This document shows, in pieces, positions 18,858-25,942 of a stretch of DNA of 34,310 bases. The notes beneath the pieces were generated by a model. It made no database searches and was not told where the DNA came from. It saw nothing but the letters and a program-made list of their open reading frames with translations. Position 1 is the stretch's first letter, and every line of letters begins with the position of its first letter. Source of the stretch: Bacteroides sp. 519 (GTDB lineage Bacteria; Bacteroidota; Bacteroidia; Bacteroidales; Bacteroidaceae); the NCBI RefSeq assembly GCF_010500955.1, contig NZ_QVMJ01000014.1, positions 220,428 through 254,737 of the forward strand. The letters run 5' to 3'. The translations under genes were made by a program, and so were the position numbers.

Positions 18858-18865
18858 CAAAGATA
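18858..18865 (-). promoter_or_regulatory. -7 box of the enolase promoter
   Basis: On the minus strand TATCTTTG fully matches TAnnTTTG, giving a leader of about 40 bases before the ATG at 18811. No TTTG-like -33 box is visible at the expected distance. Confidence 0.5.
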
Positions 18866-18914
18866 ACATTTCGTTCTGATAATCTATTTGTTGAATAGGA
18901 CAAAAAGTGCTAAA

Positions 18915-19061
18915 AAGTAGTTAGTAGTAGCTAGTAGTAGTTAGTAGCTAGTAGTTAGTAGCTAGTAGTAACGATGCCGCATGGAATCTTACTAACCACT
19001 ACTTACTACTAACCACTAGCTACTAGCTACTAACTACTAGCTACTAACTACTAACTACTAA
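18915..19061. repeat. large palindrome of TAGTAG/CTAGTAG units between eno and the C4-dicarboxylate transporter
   Basis: The left arm is made of AGTAGTTAGTAG and AGCTAGTAG units. The right arm (about 18990-19061) is the complement, with ACTACTAACTACTAGCTAC units. The central, non-arm segment is CGATGCCGCATGGAATC, with CCGCATGG at 18977-18984. The right edge abuts the transporter promoter. This accounts for most of the gene-free stretch 18812-19119. Confidence 0.8.
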
Positions 19062-19067
19062 ACATTA

Positions 19068-19099
19068 TTTGCTCCTTAACCGTTTTCTTACTACTTTCG
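19068..19099 (+). promoter_or_regulatory. promoter of the C4-dicarboxylate transporter
   Basis: TTTG (19068-19071), exactly 20 bases of spacer, then TACTTTCG (19092-19099). The start codon at 19120 follows at a normal leader distance. Confidence 0.65.
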
Positions 19100-19119
19100 A
19101 CCTCTTAAATTTATTGTCA

Positions 19120-20433
19120 ATGTTTTGGATTGAATTATTGGTAGTGCTTGCTGCCATCTTTGTAGGTGCTCGCATTAAAGGACTTGGTCTGGGGTTAATG
19201 GGTGGCGTTGGTTTGCTTATTCTTACTTTTGTTTTTGGAAAGGAGCCAACCTCTCCTCCAATAGAAGTAATGTTGATTATACTCTCTGTTGTATCTGCTG
19301 CTGCATGCTTACAGGCTTCGGGAGGATTAGACTTTCTGGTTTCGGTAGCCGAAAAGATATTACGTAGCAATCCCAAAAGACTTAATTACCTGGCACCTGT
19401 AGTATGTTATGTATTTACGCTGGTTGCCGGTACCGGACATGTGGCCTATTCTGTATTACCTATTATATCCGAGTTAGCACTTAAAACAGGTATTCGGCCC
19501 GAACGACCTTTAAGTGTTTCGGTAATAGCATCGCAACAGGCAATTACTGCCAGTCCTATTTCGGCAGCAACTGTGGCATTGCTTGCATTACTGTCGCCTC
19601 AGGAGATTACCTTATTAAATATTCTGGCTATATGTATTCCGGCAACGCTTGTAGGAGTGCTTGTAGCTGCATTTGTATCAAACTTTGTTGGGAAAGAGTT
19701 ACACGAAGATGCAACCTATCTGGAAAAACTGAAAGATCCGGAGTTTGTGGCCGAACTGAATAAATCCGTGAGCAAAACAGAAGATATACCAGCTTCGGCA
19801 AAGCATTCGGTTTGGGTATTCCTGATAGCAGTAGTGTTGATTATTCTTTTCGGTTCAATTAAGAGTATCCGTCCATCCTGGAATGGTGTGCCATTAGATA
19901 TGACAGTCATAATTGAAATACTTATGCTCTCGGCCGCTGCCTTGATTCTGATTGTTGGAAAAGTACGCGATTCCTCTATTGTATCTAAAGGGAGTATCTT
20001 CAGGGCAGGAATGGAAGCCGTAATAGCTATTTTCGGTATTGCCTGGATGGGTGATACATTTATACAAGGAAATTATGAATTTATGGAAAGTAATATCCAG
20101 GTGATGGTAACAAACCACTCCTGGACATTTGCTTTTGCTTTGTTTGTTTTATCCATTCTTTTATTCAGTCAGGCTGCAACTGTACGGGCGTTAATGCCGT
20201 TAGGGATAAGTTTAGGAATTCCTGCAGCATCATTAATTGCTATGTTTCCGGCTGTGAACGGTTATTTCTTTTTACCTAATTATCCTACTGTTATTGCTGC
20301 TATTGGGTTCGATAAAACAGAAACCACCCGTATTGGTAAATATGTATTGAATCATAGTTTTATGATACCAGGGCTAATTGCTTGTGTAGTGGCTGTATCG
20401 GCTGGCTTTTTGTTGGCATCTGTTGTTTTATAA
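19120..20433 (+). CDS. dcuB: anaerobic C4-dicarboxylate transporter (DcuA/DcuB family)
   Basis: A 437-residue polytopic membrane protein of Dcu length (about 433-446). It starts at the ATG at 19120: MFWIELLVVLAAIFVGARIK aligns with the known Dcu N-terminus, and an earlier in-frame ATG at 19069 overlaps the promoter. Diagnostic stretches are GLGLGLMGGVGLLILTFVFG, the VAGTGHVAYSVLPIISELAL motif, GIRPERPLSVSVIASQQAIT, ASPISAATVALLALLS and, near the end, PAVNGYFFLPNYPTVIAAIG followed by GKYVLNHSFMIPGLI. The family exchanges fumarate, malate or aspartate for succinate, which suits fumarate respiration in anaerobic Bacteroidales. DcuA and DcuB cannot be separated reliably by eye; the symbol follows common usage. 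It is a single-gene unit bounded by palindromic repeats on both sides. Confidence 0.9.
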   Translation: MFWIELLVVLAAIFVGARIKGLGLGLMGGVGLLILTFVFGKEPTSPPIEVMLIILSVVSAAACLQASGGLDFLVSVAEKILRSNPKRLNYLAPVVCYVFTLVAGTGHVAYSVLPIISELALKTGIRPERPLSVSVIASQQAITASPISAATVALLALLSPQEITLLNILAICIPATLVGVLVAAFVSNFVGKELHEDATYLEKLKDPEFVAELNKSVSKTEDIPASAKHSVWVFLIAVVLIILFGSIKSIRPSWNGVPLDMTVIIEILMLSAAALILIVGKVRDSSIVSKGSIFRAGMEAVIAIFGIAWMGDTFIQGNYEFMESNIQVMVTNHSWTFAFALFVLSILLFSQAATVRALMPLGISLGIPAASLIAMFPAVNGYFFLPNYPTVIAAIGFDKTETTRIGKYVLNHSFMIPGLIACVVAVSAGFLLASVVL

Positions 20434-20468
20434 CAGACTTTTTAGACACAATTCTGTTTTGGATGAAA

Positions 20469-20749
20469 TTAGACACGGATTACGCGGATGACACGGATTT
20501 AAAAACACGGATTTAATTTGTAGAGGCTATAACCTGGATTAATTTAGTTCAAATCAGATTGGAATTGAAACGCTAAGTTGCGCGGAGTTACGCAGAGTTT
20601 TTATTTCGATGCCGCAGGAAAACTAAAACTCCGCGTAACTTAGCGTAACTCAGCGTTTCAAAATTTTAGCCTCTAACTGAACCAAACGAATACAATATCA
20701 TTTTTATCCGTGTTTTTAAATCCGCGTCATCCGCGTAATCCGTGTCTAA
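20469..20749. repeat. nested palindrome: ACGGATT/GCGGATT outer arms, CGCAGAGTT/CTAAG inner arms
   Basis: The outer left arm (20469-20515) starts TTAGACACGGATTACGCGGA; the outer right arm (20705-20749) is its complement. Inside is a second pair, GTAGAGGCTA and TAGCCTCTA. Inside that is a third pair, 20570-20605 (AAACGCTAAGTTGCGCGGAG) and about 20620-20662 (CTCCGCGTAACTTAGCG). The apex is CGATGCCGCAGGAA. It fills the 325-base gap between the transporter and the DUF2264 gene. Confidence 0.85.
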
Positions 20750-20758
20750 AATAATAAA

Positions 20759-22006
20759 TCATTCCCTAATCGCATGATCCTTCGGAAACGACTCTCCACC
20801 CCATCCTTTTTTAGCAGTCCAATCCTCGGCTGGTGCAGTCCAGAACAAGTGGTTGGCTGGTAAGCCGAGTGGCAGAAACACCTCCGAAGTAATGTAGAGG
20901 CTACCATTATTGGTGTACCAGTCGGCAATATCCGGTTGGTGACCGGCCAATCCTATCTTCAGGAAGCCCTTCTCGTTAAAATTACCCGGTTGTGCAAACA
21001 TGCGTTTCATTACAGCCGTAAGTGCGGCACGTACCTGACCCTCGGTCAGCTCTTGGGGAAGCATATTGTTGAGCGAAAGCATTGCCAGCGGTTGAAACAC
21101 CCCAAGCCGGTAAGTCATGGAACGGCCGAAGAGCGGGAAGGTACCCTCGGGAGAGATGAACCGTTCGAGGATGATACCAAAACGTTGCATCCGTTTCTTT
21201 GCCACTTCCAGGTTCTTCTGTACAGACTCCAAGCTTTTATCGCGTAGCCTGATTTTACGATCCACCAAAATTTGAAGCACCTGCACATACATAGGCTGAA
21301 TTACATAACTGTTGTAATAATCAAAAGCAAAGTGCGGACCATCGGCATACCAGCCATCACCCACATACCAGTTCTCAATACTACGGATGGCCGAGTGAAT
21401 GCGGTACATATCATACTGAGCATCAACCGTTAACAGAAAAGTTTCGATCATTGCCGAAAACAACAACCAGTTGGTGTTGGGTGGATCAATGCGGCGAAGC
21501 TGTTGAAACTCAGCAATGTATCGTTGCTTGGTAACCTCATCGAGCGGTTCCCATAATTGTTTGGGCGCACGTATAAAACTACTGGCCACATAGGCTGCAT
21601 CTACCAACGGCTGTCCTTCGCTGCGCCACAATAAATAGTCGGGGCTTTGAGGATCAACAGCATGAGCGTAGCTTTTTAGTGCCAGCTCGCGCAAGTGTTT
21701 ACGCTTTTCTCCTTCCGGTGTATCATCGTCGGGCAAGCTTAACCAAGGTGCCAGACCCGACATCAGGCGGCCGAAGCATTCCATGTACGTAACACGTATG
21801 TCGCGCCCATCCCAAGTGGGGCTTACTTCAACCTGCATCTCGGCAGCTAGTTTTCCTTCGCTCATGTTTATGAGCACCGGCTCGGCTAACTGGTAGAGCA
21901 GGTTTGTCCAATACTCCCTGTCGCTAACAGGTTTTTCTTTCTTCTTGGCGGCGCCGGCGTTGCCTGCCAGTAGTACACTGATTACAATCAGTAAAATGGT
22001 TTTCAT
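20759..22006 (-). CDS. DUF2264-family protein, exported
   Basis: A 415-residue protein with a signal peptide MKTILLIVISVLLAGNAGAA. The body matches the DUF2264 family, which is related to alpha/alpha-toroid carbohydrate-active enzymes: REYWTNLLYQLAEPVL, RVTYMECFGRLMSGLAPWLS, YLLWRSEGQPLVDAAYVA, NWLLFSAMIETFLLTVDAQY, IENWYVGDGWYADGPHFAFD with YYNSYVIQPMYVQVL, RYGIILER-like FISPEGTFPLFGRSMTYRLG, WYTNNGSLYITSEVFLPLGL and the end AEDWTAKKGWGGES. A glycoside lyase or hydrolase role in the periplasm is plausible but unproven. GC content is visibly higher than in the flanking genes. The gene is bracketed by two related palindromes (20469-20749 and 22035-22192). No promoter box was found upstream. 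Confidence 0.88.
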   Translation of the reverse strand: MKTILLIVISVLLAGNAGAAKKKEKPVSDREYWTNLLYQLAEPVLINMSEGKLAAEMQVEVSPTWDGRDIRVTYMECFGRLMSGLAPWLSLPDDDTPEGEKRKHLRELALKSYAHAVDPQSPDYLLWRSEGQPLVDAAYVASSFIRAPKQLWEPLDEVTKQRYIAEFQQLRRIDPPNTNWLLFSAMIETFLLTVDAQYDMYRIHSAIRSIENWYVGDGWYADGPHFAFDYYNSYVIQPMYVQVLQILVDRKIRLRDKSLESVQKNLEVAKKRMQRFGIILERFISPEGTFPLFGRSMTYRLGVFQPLAMLSLNNMLPQELTEGQVRAALTAVMKRMFAQPGNFNEKGFLKIGLAGHQPDIADWYTNNGSLYITSEVFLPLGLPANHLFWTAPAEDWTAKKGWGGESFPKDHAIRE

Positions 22007-22034
22007 AATGGTATATTAAATTAATGATAATATT

Positions 22035-22192
22035 TTAGACACGGATTGCGCGGATTGCACGGATTAAAAAACACGGATTTAATTTGTAAAGGTTATAAAG
22101 AAGATAAAGGTTATAAAGAAGATAAAGATAATAAAGGTTATAAAGTTTTTATCCGTGTTTTTTAATCCGCGTCATCCGCGTCATCCGTGTCC
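22035..22192. repeat. palindrome with ACGGATT/GCGGATT arms, upstream of the DUF2264 gene
   Basis: The left arm (22035-22080, TTAGACACGGATTGCGCGGA onward) and right arm (22150-22192, ATCCGTG...CCGTGTCC) are complementary and nearly identical in sequence to the outer arms at 20469-20749. The centre holds short direct repeats of AAGGTTATAAAGAAGATAAA. It lies in the 422-base gap 22007-22428. From 22200 to 22361 I see nothing but AT-rich sequence. Confidence 0.85.
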
Positions 22193-22361
22193 ATATAATC
22201 CATATAATCTTGAACTTACAAAAATATCAATCCGTGCACGAAAACACGTAGAAAAATGGTTCAAAAAAGGATATTTATATCCCAATAGATGCAAAATTGG
22301 TAACAAAAAGGCTATAAAAACCGCGTTTTTAGCTAAAAAGAGCAAAAAATATTCATAATGG

Positions 22362-22394
22362 TTTGGAAAACTTGACTTATTTGCTCTATATTTG
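22362..22394 (+). promoter_or_regulatory. promoter of the fimbrillin operon
   Basis: TTTG (22362-22365), 21-bp spacer, then TATATTTG (22387-22394), a full TAnnTTTG match. It is the only promoter-like site before the first gene of the operon and has no flanking inverted repeats that would suggest inversion. Confidence 0.65.
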
Positions 22395-22408
22395 CAAACA
22401 GTTTAAAA

Positions 22409-22432
22409 ATGAACAACCAACAATTTGAATGA
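22409..22432 (+). other. seven-codon upstream ORF overlapping the first fimbrial gene
   Basis: ATG at 22409 reads MNNQQFE and ends at TGA (22430-22432). The gene start ATG at 22429 shares bases with this stop as ATGA. The arrangement could couple translation of the leader peptide to the operon. It may also be chance, as the frame is very short. Confidence 0.3.
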
Positions 22433-23730
22433 ATATTGAGCAAGTGAAAAAAACTATATTGCTCATTTGTTGGATCTTACTGTTGATAAGTGGTGAATTA
22501 AGAGCAGCGAACTCTACCGAAACAACAATTTATTTGGATGTTTTAACAAACGAAGATGAGAAGCAAGCAAATGATACTGTTACCAGCAAAACAATACGCA
22601 TTCACTTCCGGTTAAACAGAACCGAGATAGACAGAGCGTATATGGATAACAGCTATACTCTGGATTATGTAGACAGAGTATTTGCCGAAAACTCAATAGA
22701 GGCGGGAGACTATATTGTTATTACAGGGCGTGCATCGCCCGAAGGACCATACCGCAACAATCAACGTTTAGCAAGAGAGAGAGCATTAGCACTTAAAAAC
22801 TACATTTTACAACAACATCCGCAAATAAGCGATGAACAAATTGTAATCCTCTCGGGAGGAGAAGATTGGGATGGATTAATTGCCATGATTGAAAAAGAGG
22901 AAACAATGCCCTACCGATGGGAATTGAGACAAATCCTCGCTAGTAACCAAAACCGGGAAGCGCAAAAGCAGCTTCTAAAAAAACTGGATGGCGGAAAAGC
23001 GTATAAATACCTACTACAACATGTATTACCACAGTTGCGCGAAAGCGTAACAGGAACCATTTACTATCGCAAAGGGGGACTGTTTGACAAAGCTCTTGTA
23101 AAAACAGATACCATAGAACTGCTGAGGGTAGATACCGTGTACATGGAAGTGCCTGTGTGGATTGAAAGAGATTGCCCCGAACGGAAACCGTTTATGATGG
23201 CCGTAAAAACCAACCTATTATATGATGCCCTATTGTTGCCTAATCTGGCAATAGAAATACCTTTTGGAAGAAATAACCGCAACTGGTCTGTCGAAATGGA
23301 AGGAAACTGGTCGTGGTGGAACACCAATGCCGATAGCTACCACTATCACCGCATACAAATGGCGGGACTGGAGCTGCGCCACTGGATGGGCGATAGAACC
23401 CAACGCCGACCACTAACCGGATGGTATGCAGGTATATACGGATACGGAGGCACGTACGACCTACGCTTGTTTGCCAAAAAAGATACCGATAAAGGGCAGT
23501 TGAGCGACCTCAGCTACTCGGCCGGACTATCGCTGGGCTATGCCATGCCCATAGCACGCAAGTGGAACCTGGAGTTTGAACTGGCGGCCGGATACTTTGG
23601 TGGCGAATACAAAAAATACAATCACAGCACCTGCGAGGATGGAACATTCCCCTGGCTAAGTACACACAAACGTAACTACTTTGGCCTAACAAAAGCCAAA
23701 GTATCTATTGTATGGGTAATAGGAAAATGA
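22429..23730 (+). CDS. DUF3575 protein with N-terminal OmpA-like domain (fimbrial operon)
   Basis: A 433-residue protein with a signal peptide (hydrophobic VKKTILLICWILLLISGELR, cleavage near residue 27). Residues about 52-150 resemble an OmpA-like domain (IRIHFRLNRTEIDRAYMDNS, IVITGRASPEGPYRNNQRLA, RERALALKNYI). Residues about 258-433 are DUF3575, an outer-membrane barrel (MAVKTNLLYDALLLPNLAIE, WSVEMEGNWSWWNTN, GLELRHWMG, GWYAGIYGYGGTYDL, LSLGYAMPIARKWNLEFELA, AGYFGGEY). DUF3575 proteins commonly open fimbrillin gene clusters in Bacteroidales and may form the outer-membrane platform or anchor. The next gene overlaps its stop by four bases (ATGA), which implies translational coupling. The function is inferred from context, not demonstrated. 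Confidence 0.87.
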   Translation: MNIEQVKKTILLICWILLLISGELRAANSTETTIYLDVLTNEDEKQANDTVTSKTIRIHFRLNRTEIDRAYMDNSYTLDYVDRVFAENSIEAGDYIVITGRASPEGPYRNNQRLARERALALKNYILQQHPQISDEQIVILSGGEDWDGLIAMIEKEETMPYRWELRQILASNQNREAQKQLLKKLDGGKAYKYLLQHVLPQLRESVTGTIYYRKGGLFDKALVKTDTIELLRVDTVYMEVPVWIERDCPERKPFMMAVKTNLLYDALLLPNLAIEIPFGRNNRNWSVEMEGNWSWWNTNADSYHYHRIQMAGLELRHWMGDRTQRRPLTGWYAGIYGYGGTYDLRLFAKKDTDKGQLSDLSYSAGLSLGYAMPIARKWNLEFELAAGYFGGEYKKYNHSTCEDGTFPWLSTHKRNYFGLTKAKVSIVWVIGK

Positions 23731-24743
23731 GGAAGAGCAAGATGAAAATATATAACCACTATATATGGCTGATGATGATACTGGTACTGACGGCAACGTC
23801 GTGCCGGAACAAAGAACTATCGCTCGAAGACAATTGCGGTAACGAGGGCGACTGGCGTGTGAAGCTGGTGGTAAACTGGGAGAACCCCGACACCGAAGCC
23901 CGCGTAATGCGCACCACCCTGTTCTCGACACAGCCCGGCGTGCCCCATTACGACCGCGAGCACATTGATGTTACTGGTGTAAAATATGTCTATCTGCCAT
24001 ACGGAGCCACTTACCTGCCATTGGTGTACGACTATTATGCCAACAACATTTACTTCCGCAACGAAACCGATAGCGAAAACATAGAAGCCTACTGCGTACT
24101 TTCGCGCCGCGAAACCTACGAGGTGCGTGCCACCCCTGTACCCGGCGAACCCACCGTGGGCGAACCCAGCGAATTTTACTTCGACCTCCGCAAAGAGGGA
24201 TTCGAAGTAGTGCTGCCCCCCGGCGAAACCGAAGTAGTGCTTAACTATTACCCCACCAACATTATGCGCGAATTTACCTTCCGTGTAAACAACGTGGTGG
24301 GCGCCAAAAACATTAGCGAAGTGCGGGGAGCCATATCGGGCATGGCAGCCTCGTTTATGATGGCCAAAGGAGAGATTACCGATATCCCTTCGACCATTCT
24401 TTTTGAAGGAGCCGCAGCCAGCAACGAACAGGTTGGCTACATTGAAGGACGCTTTTTTACCTTCGGCCCCGTTGAACCCTACAGCAACCGCTTTACCGTT
24501 GAAGCCCTGTCGAAAGGTAGTCTGTACTTCACCTCCTACTGGGATGTGAGCGGACAGATAACCGAATCCATGGCCGACCGCGAAGCCAAGCTGGCACGTG
24601 ATGGATATGATATATTGATAGACAACAATCCCGAAACACATCTGCCGGAGATACCCGAGCCAGAAGAACCTGATCCCGGAGAAGAAGGAGGAGGCTTCGA
24701 GATAGGGGTAGGAGAGTGGGATAACGTAGACATTTATTTATAA
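23727..24743 (+). CDS. DUF5119-family fimbrial-cluster lipoprotein
   Basis: A 338-residue lipoprotein. The chosen ATG at 23727 overlaps the previous stop as ATGA; in-frame alternatives lie at 23712 and 23742, all giving the same mature protein. The lipobox is TATSC (Cys26). The mature part starts RNKELSLEDNCGNEGDWRVK and VVNWENPDTEARVMRTTLFS, then VKYVYLPYGATYLPLVYDYY and FRNETDSENIEAYCVLSRRE, as in the DUF5119 family that sits between DUF3575 and fimbrillin genes in many Bacteroides-type clusters. The C-terminus is a low-complexity Glu/Pro/Gly tail (EIPEPEEPDPGEEGGGFE). GC content is distinctly higher than in the following pilin genes, and this produces long meaningless frames on the opposite strand. 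It may be an assembly or anchor component; this is inferred from gene order. Confidence 0.82.
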   Translation: MRKSKMKIYNHYIWLMMILVLTATSCRNKELSLEDNCGNEGDWRVKLVVNWENPDTEARVMRTTLFSTQPGVPHYDREHIDVTGVKYVYLPYGATYLPLVYDYYANNIYFRNETDSENIEAYCVLSRRETYEVRATPVPGEPTVGEPSEFYFDLRKEGFEVVLPPGETEVVLNYYPTNIMREFTFRVNNVVGAKNISEVRGAISGMAASFMMAKGEITDIPSTILFEGAAASNEQVGYIEGRFFTFGPVEPYSNRFTVEALSKGSLYFTSYWDVSGQITESMADREAKLARDGYDILIDNNPETHLPEIPEPEEPDPGEEGGGFEIGVGEWDNVDIYL

Positions 24744-24782
24744 ACAAATTAAACCTAATTTTATAACTAACAATTTGAGAGT

Positions 24783-25901
24783 ATGAGAAAATTATTGGTA
24801 TTCGCAACAGCAGCCGTATTTATATTGGGCTCCTGTTCAAACGAAGATGAATTAGCTAAGACAGGCACAGATAATGGAAGTGCGATAGAATTTCGTACAA
24901 TGATGGATAAAGGTGCAAACAGAGCGGCTGTTACTGATCCGGGAAATATATTGAGCTTTACGGTGACTGGAAAGTGGAGTGAAGCAACAGGTGCTCATGA
25001 CATGTATCTATTCAATGCCTTTGGTATTACCCGAGGCGAAGGTGCCGACTGGGCATATACACCGAAACGCTACCTGCCATCAGAAGGAACAGTTGATTTT
25101 TATGCATACAGTCCGGCATCATCAAAAAATGTTACGCCAGGCAAGGGCATTAAAGATTATGCCAATCCCAACAAATTAATAGAATACACCGTTCCGACAA
25201 TTAAGGAAAATGATGCGCAAGAAGACTTCTTGATAGCAAAAAGAATAGGAATAGGAAACAGCAAGACTGGTAATACTACCGTAAAGCTTAACTTCCACCA
25301 TGCTCTTTCGCGCGTTAAGTTTCATGCCAGAAAAACCAAAAAAGACATTACTTATGTAGTTGGTAAAGTGGCACTTGTTAATTTAAAACCAACAGGAACA
25401 TTGGACTTAACCAGTGCATACATAACAGAAGATGGTGCAATTGACCATACATCAACTGCAGCTAGCTGGACAGCGACTGGAACCGAAATTAACTACGAAG
25501 TAGACATGGGAAAATCACCTATCTATTTGACATTCAATGATAACAAACCAGCAACAGCAGACGATTATTCTTCTTTATTAGGCGCAACAAATGATATATT
25601 GGTGATGCCACAACCGACTACGCTGCTAGCTAGTACTGCTCCTACTGCTGCCAAGGAGTTTGCAGTATACATAGAGTACAAAGCCTATAAAGGGGGTACC
25701 TACTATGCAGGAGATACAGACAGATGGGAAGAAGTATACTTCCCCGTATCAGGCGATGTAGGTGCCGGAATTGAATTCAAAATGGAACGTCAATACAATT
25801 TTTTCCTAACATTTGGCGACGAGGTTGGAGGACCAATTTCATTTGAGGTGAACGTTACCGGATGGGATGATCCTGTAATAGATGGCAATAGCAAAGACTA
25901 A
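24783..25901 (+). CDS. fimbrillin-family pilin lipoprotein (372 residues)
   Basis: A fimbrillin (Mfa/FimA-like, PF13149-type) precursor. The lipobox is LGSC with Cys18. A propeptide follows, with a predicted maturation arginine at R47 (DKGANRAAV), the position cleaved in FimA-type pilins to release the donor strand. Family patterns are SFTVTGKW, DMYLFNAFGITRGEG, DWAYTPKRYLPSEGTVDFYA, YSPASSKNV, QEDFLIAKRIG, KLNFHHALSRVKFHARKT, ILVMPQP and the end ISFEVNVTGWDDPV. The domain pair is the usual two beta-sandwich pilin. It is 39 bases after the DUF5119 gene and 41 bases before the LRR-fused paralogue, with which it shares its whole length in outline. It is a candidate structural subunit of the pilus. 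Confidence 0.92.
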   Translation: MRKLLVFATAAVFILGSCSNEDELAKTGTDNGSAIEFRTMMDKGANRAAVTDPGNILSFTVTGKWSEATGAHDMYLFNAFGITRGEGADWAYTPKRYLPSEGTVDFYAYSPASSKNVTPGKGIKDYANPNKLIEYTVPTIKENDAQEDFLIAKRIGIGNSKTGNTTVKLNFHHALSRVKFHARKTKKDITYVVGKVALVNLKPTGTLDLTSAYITEDGAIDHTSTAASWTATGTEINYEVDMGKSPIYLTFNDNKPATADDYSSLLGATNDILVMPQPTTLLASTAPTAAKEFAVYIEYKAYKGGTYYAGDTDRWEEVYFPVSGDVGAGIEFKMERQYNFFLTFGDEVGGPISFEVNVTGWDDPVIDGNSKD

Positions 25902-25942
25902 TACAGTAAACAAAACAGTATAACATAAAACATAATATAGAA

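Noticed and set aside
20469..20749. Insertion-sequence ends flanking the DUF2264 gene
   Set aside because: The repeats are each complete palindromes rather than a pair of terminal inverted repeats, there is no transposase and no target duplication was found.
22155..22358. 67-residue frame reading through the ACGGATT palindrome
   Set aside because: Half of it translates repeat sequence (RHPRHPCPYNPYN) and there is no start context.
22362..22428. Invertible (phase-variable) promoter for the fimbrial operon
   Set aside because: No inverted repeats flank the promoter and no recombinase gene is in the window.
23817..24641. 274-residue open frame on the minus strand inside the DUF5119 gene
   Set aside because: It is Gly/His/Val-rich and has no domain, signal or promoter. 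It arises because the sense gene is GC-rich with strong codon bias.
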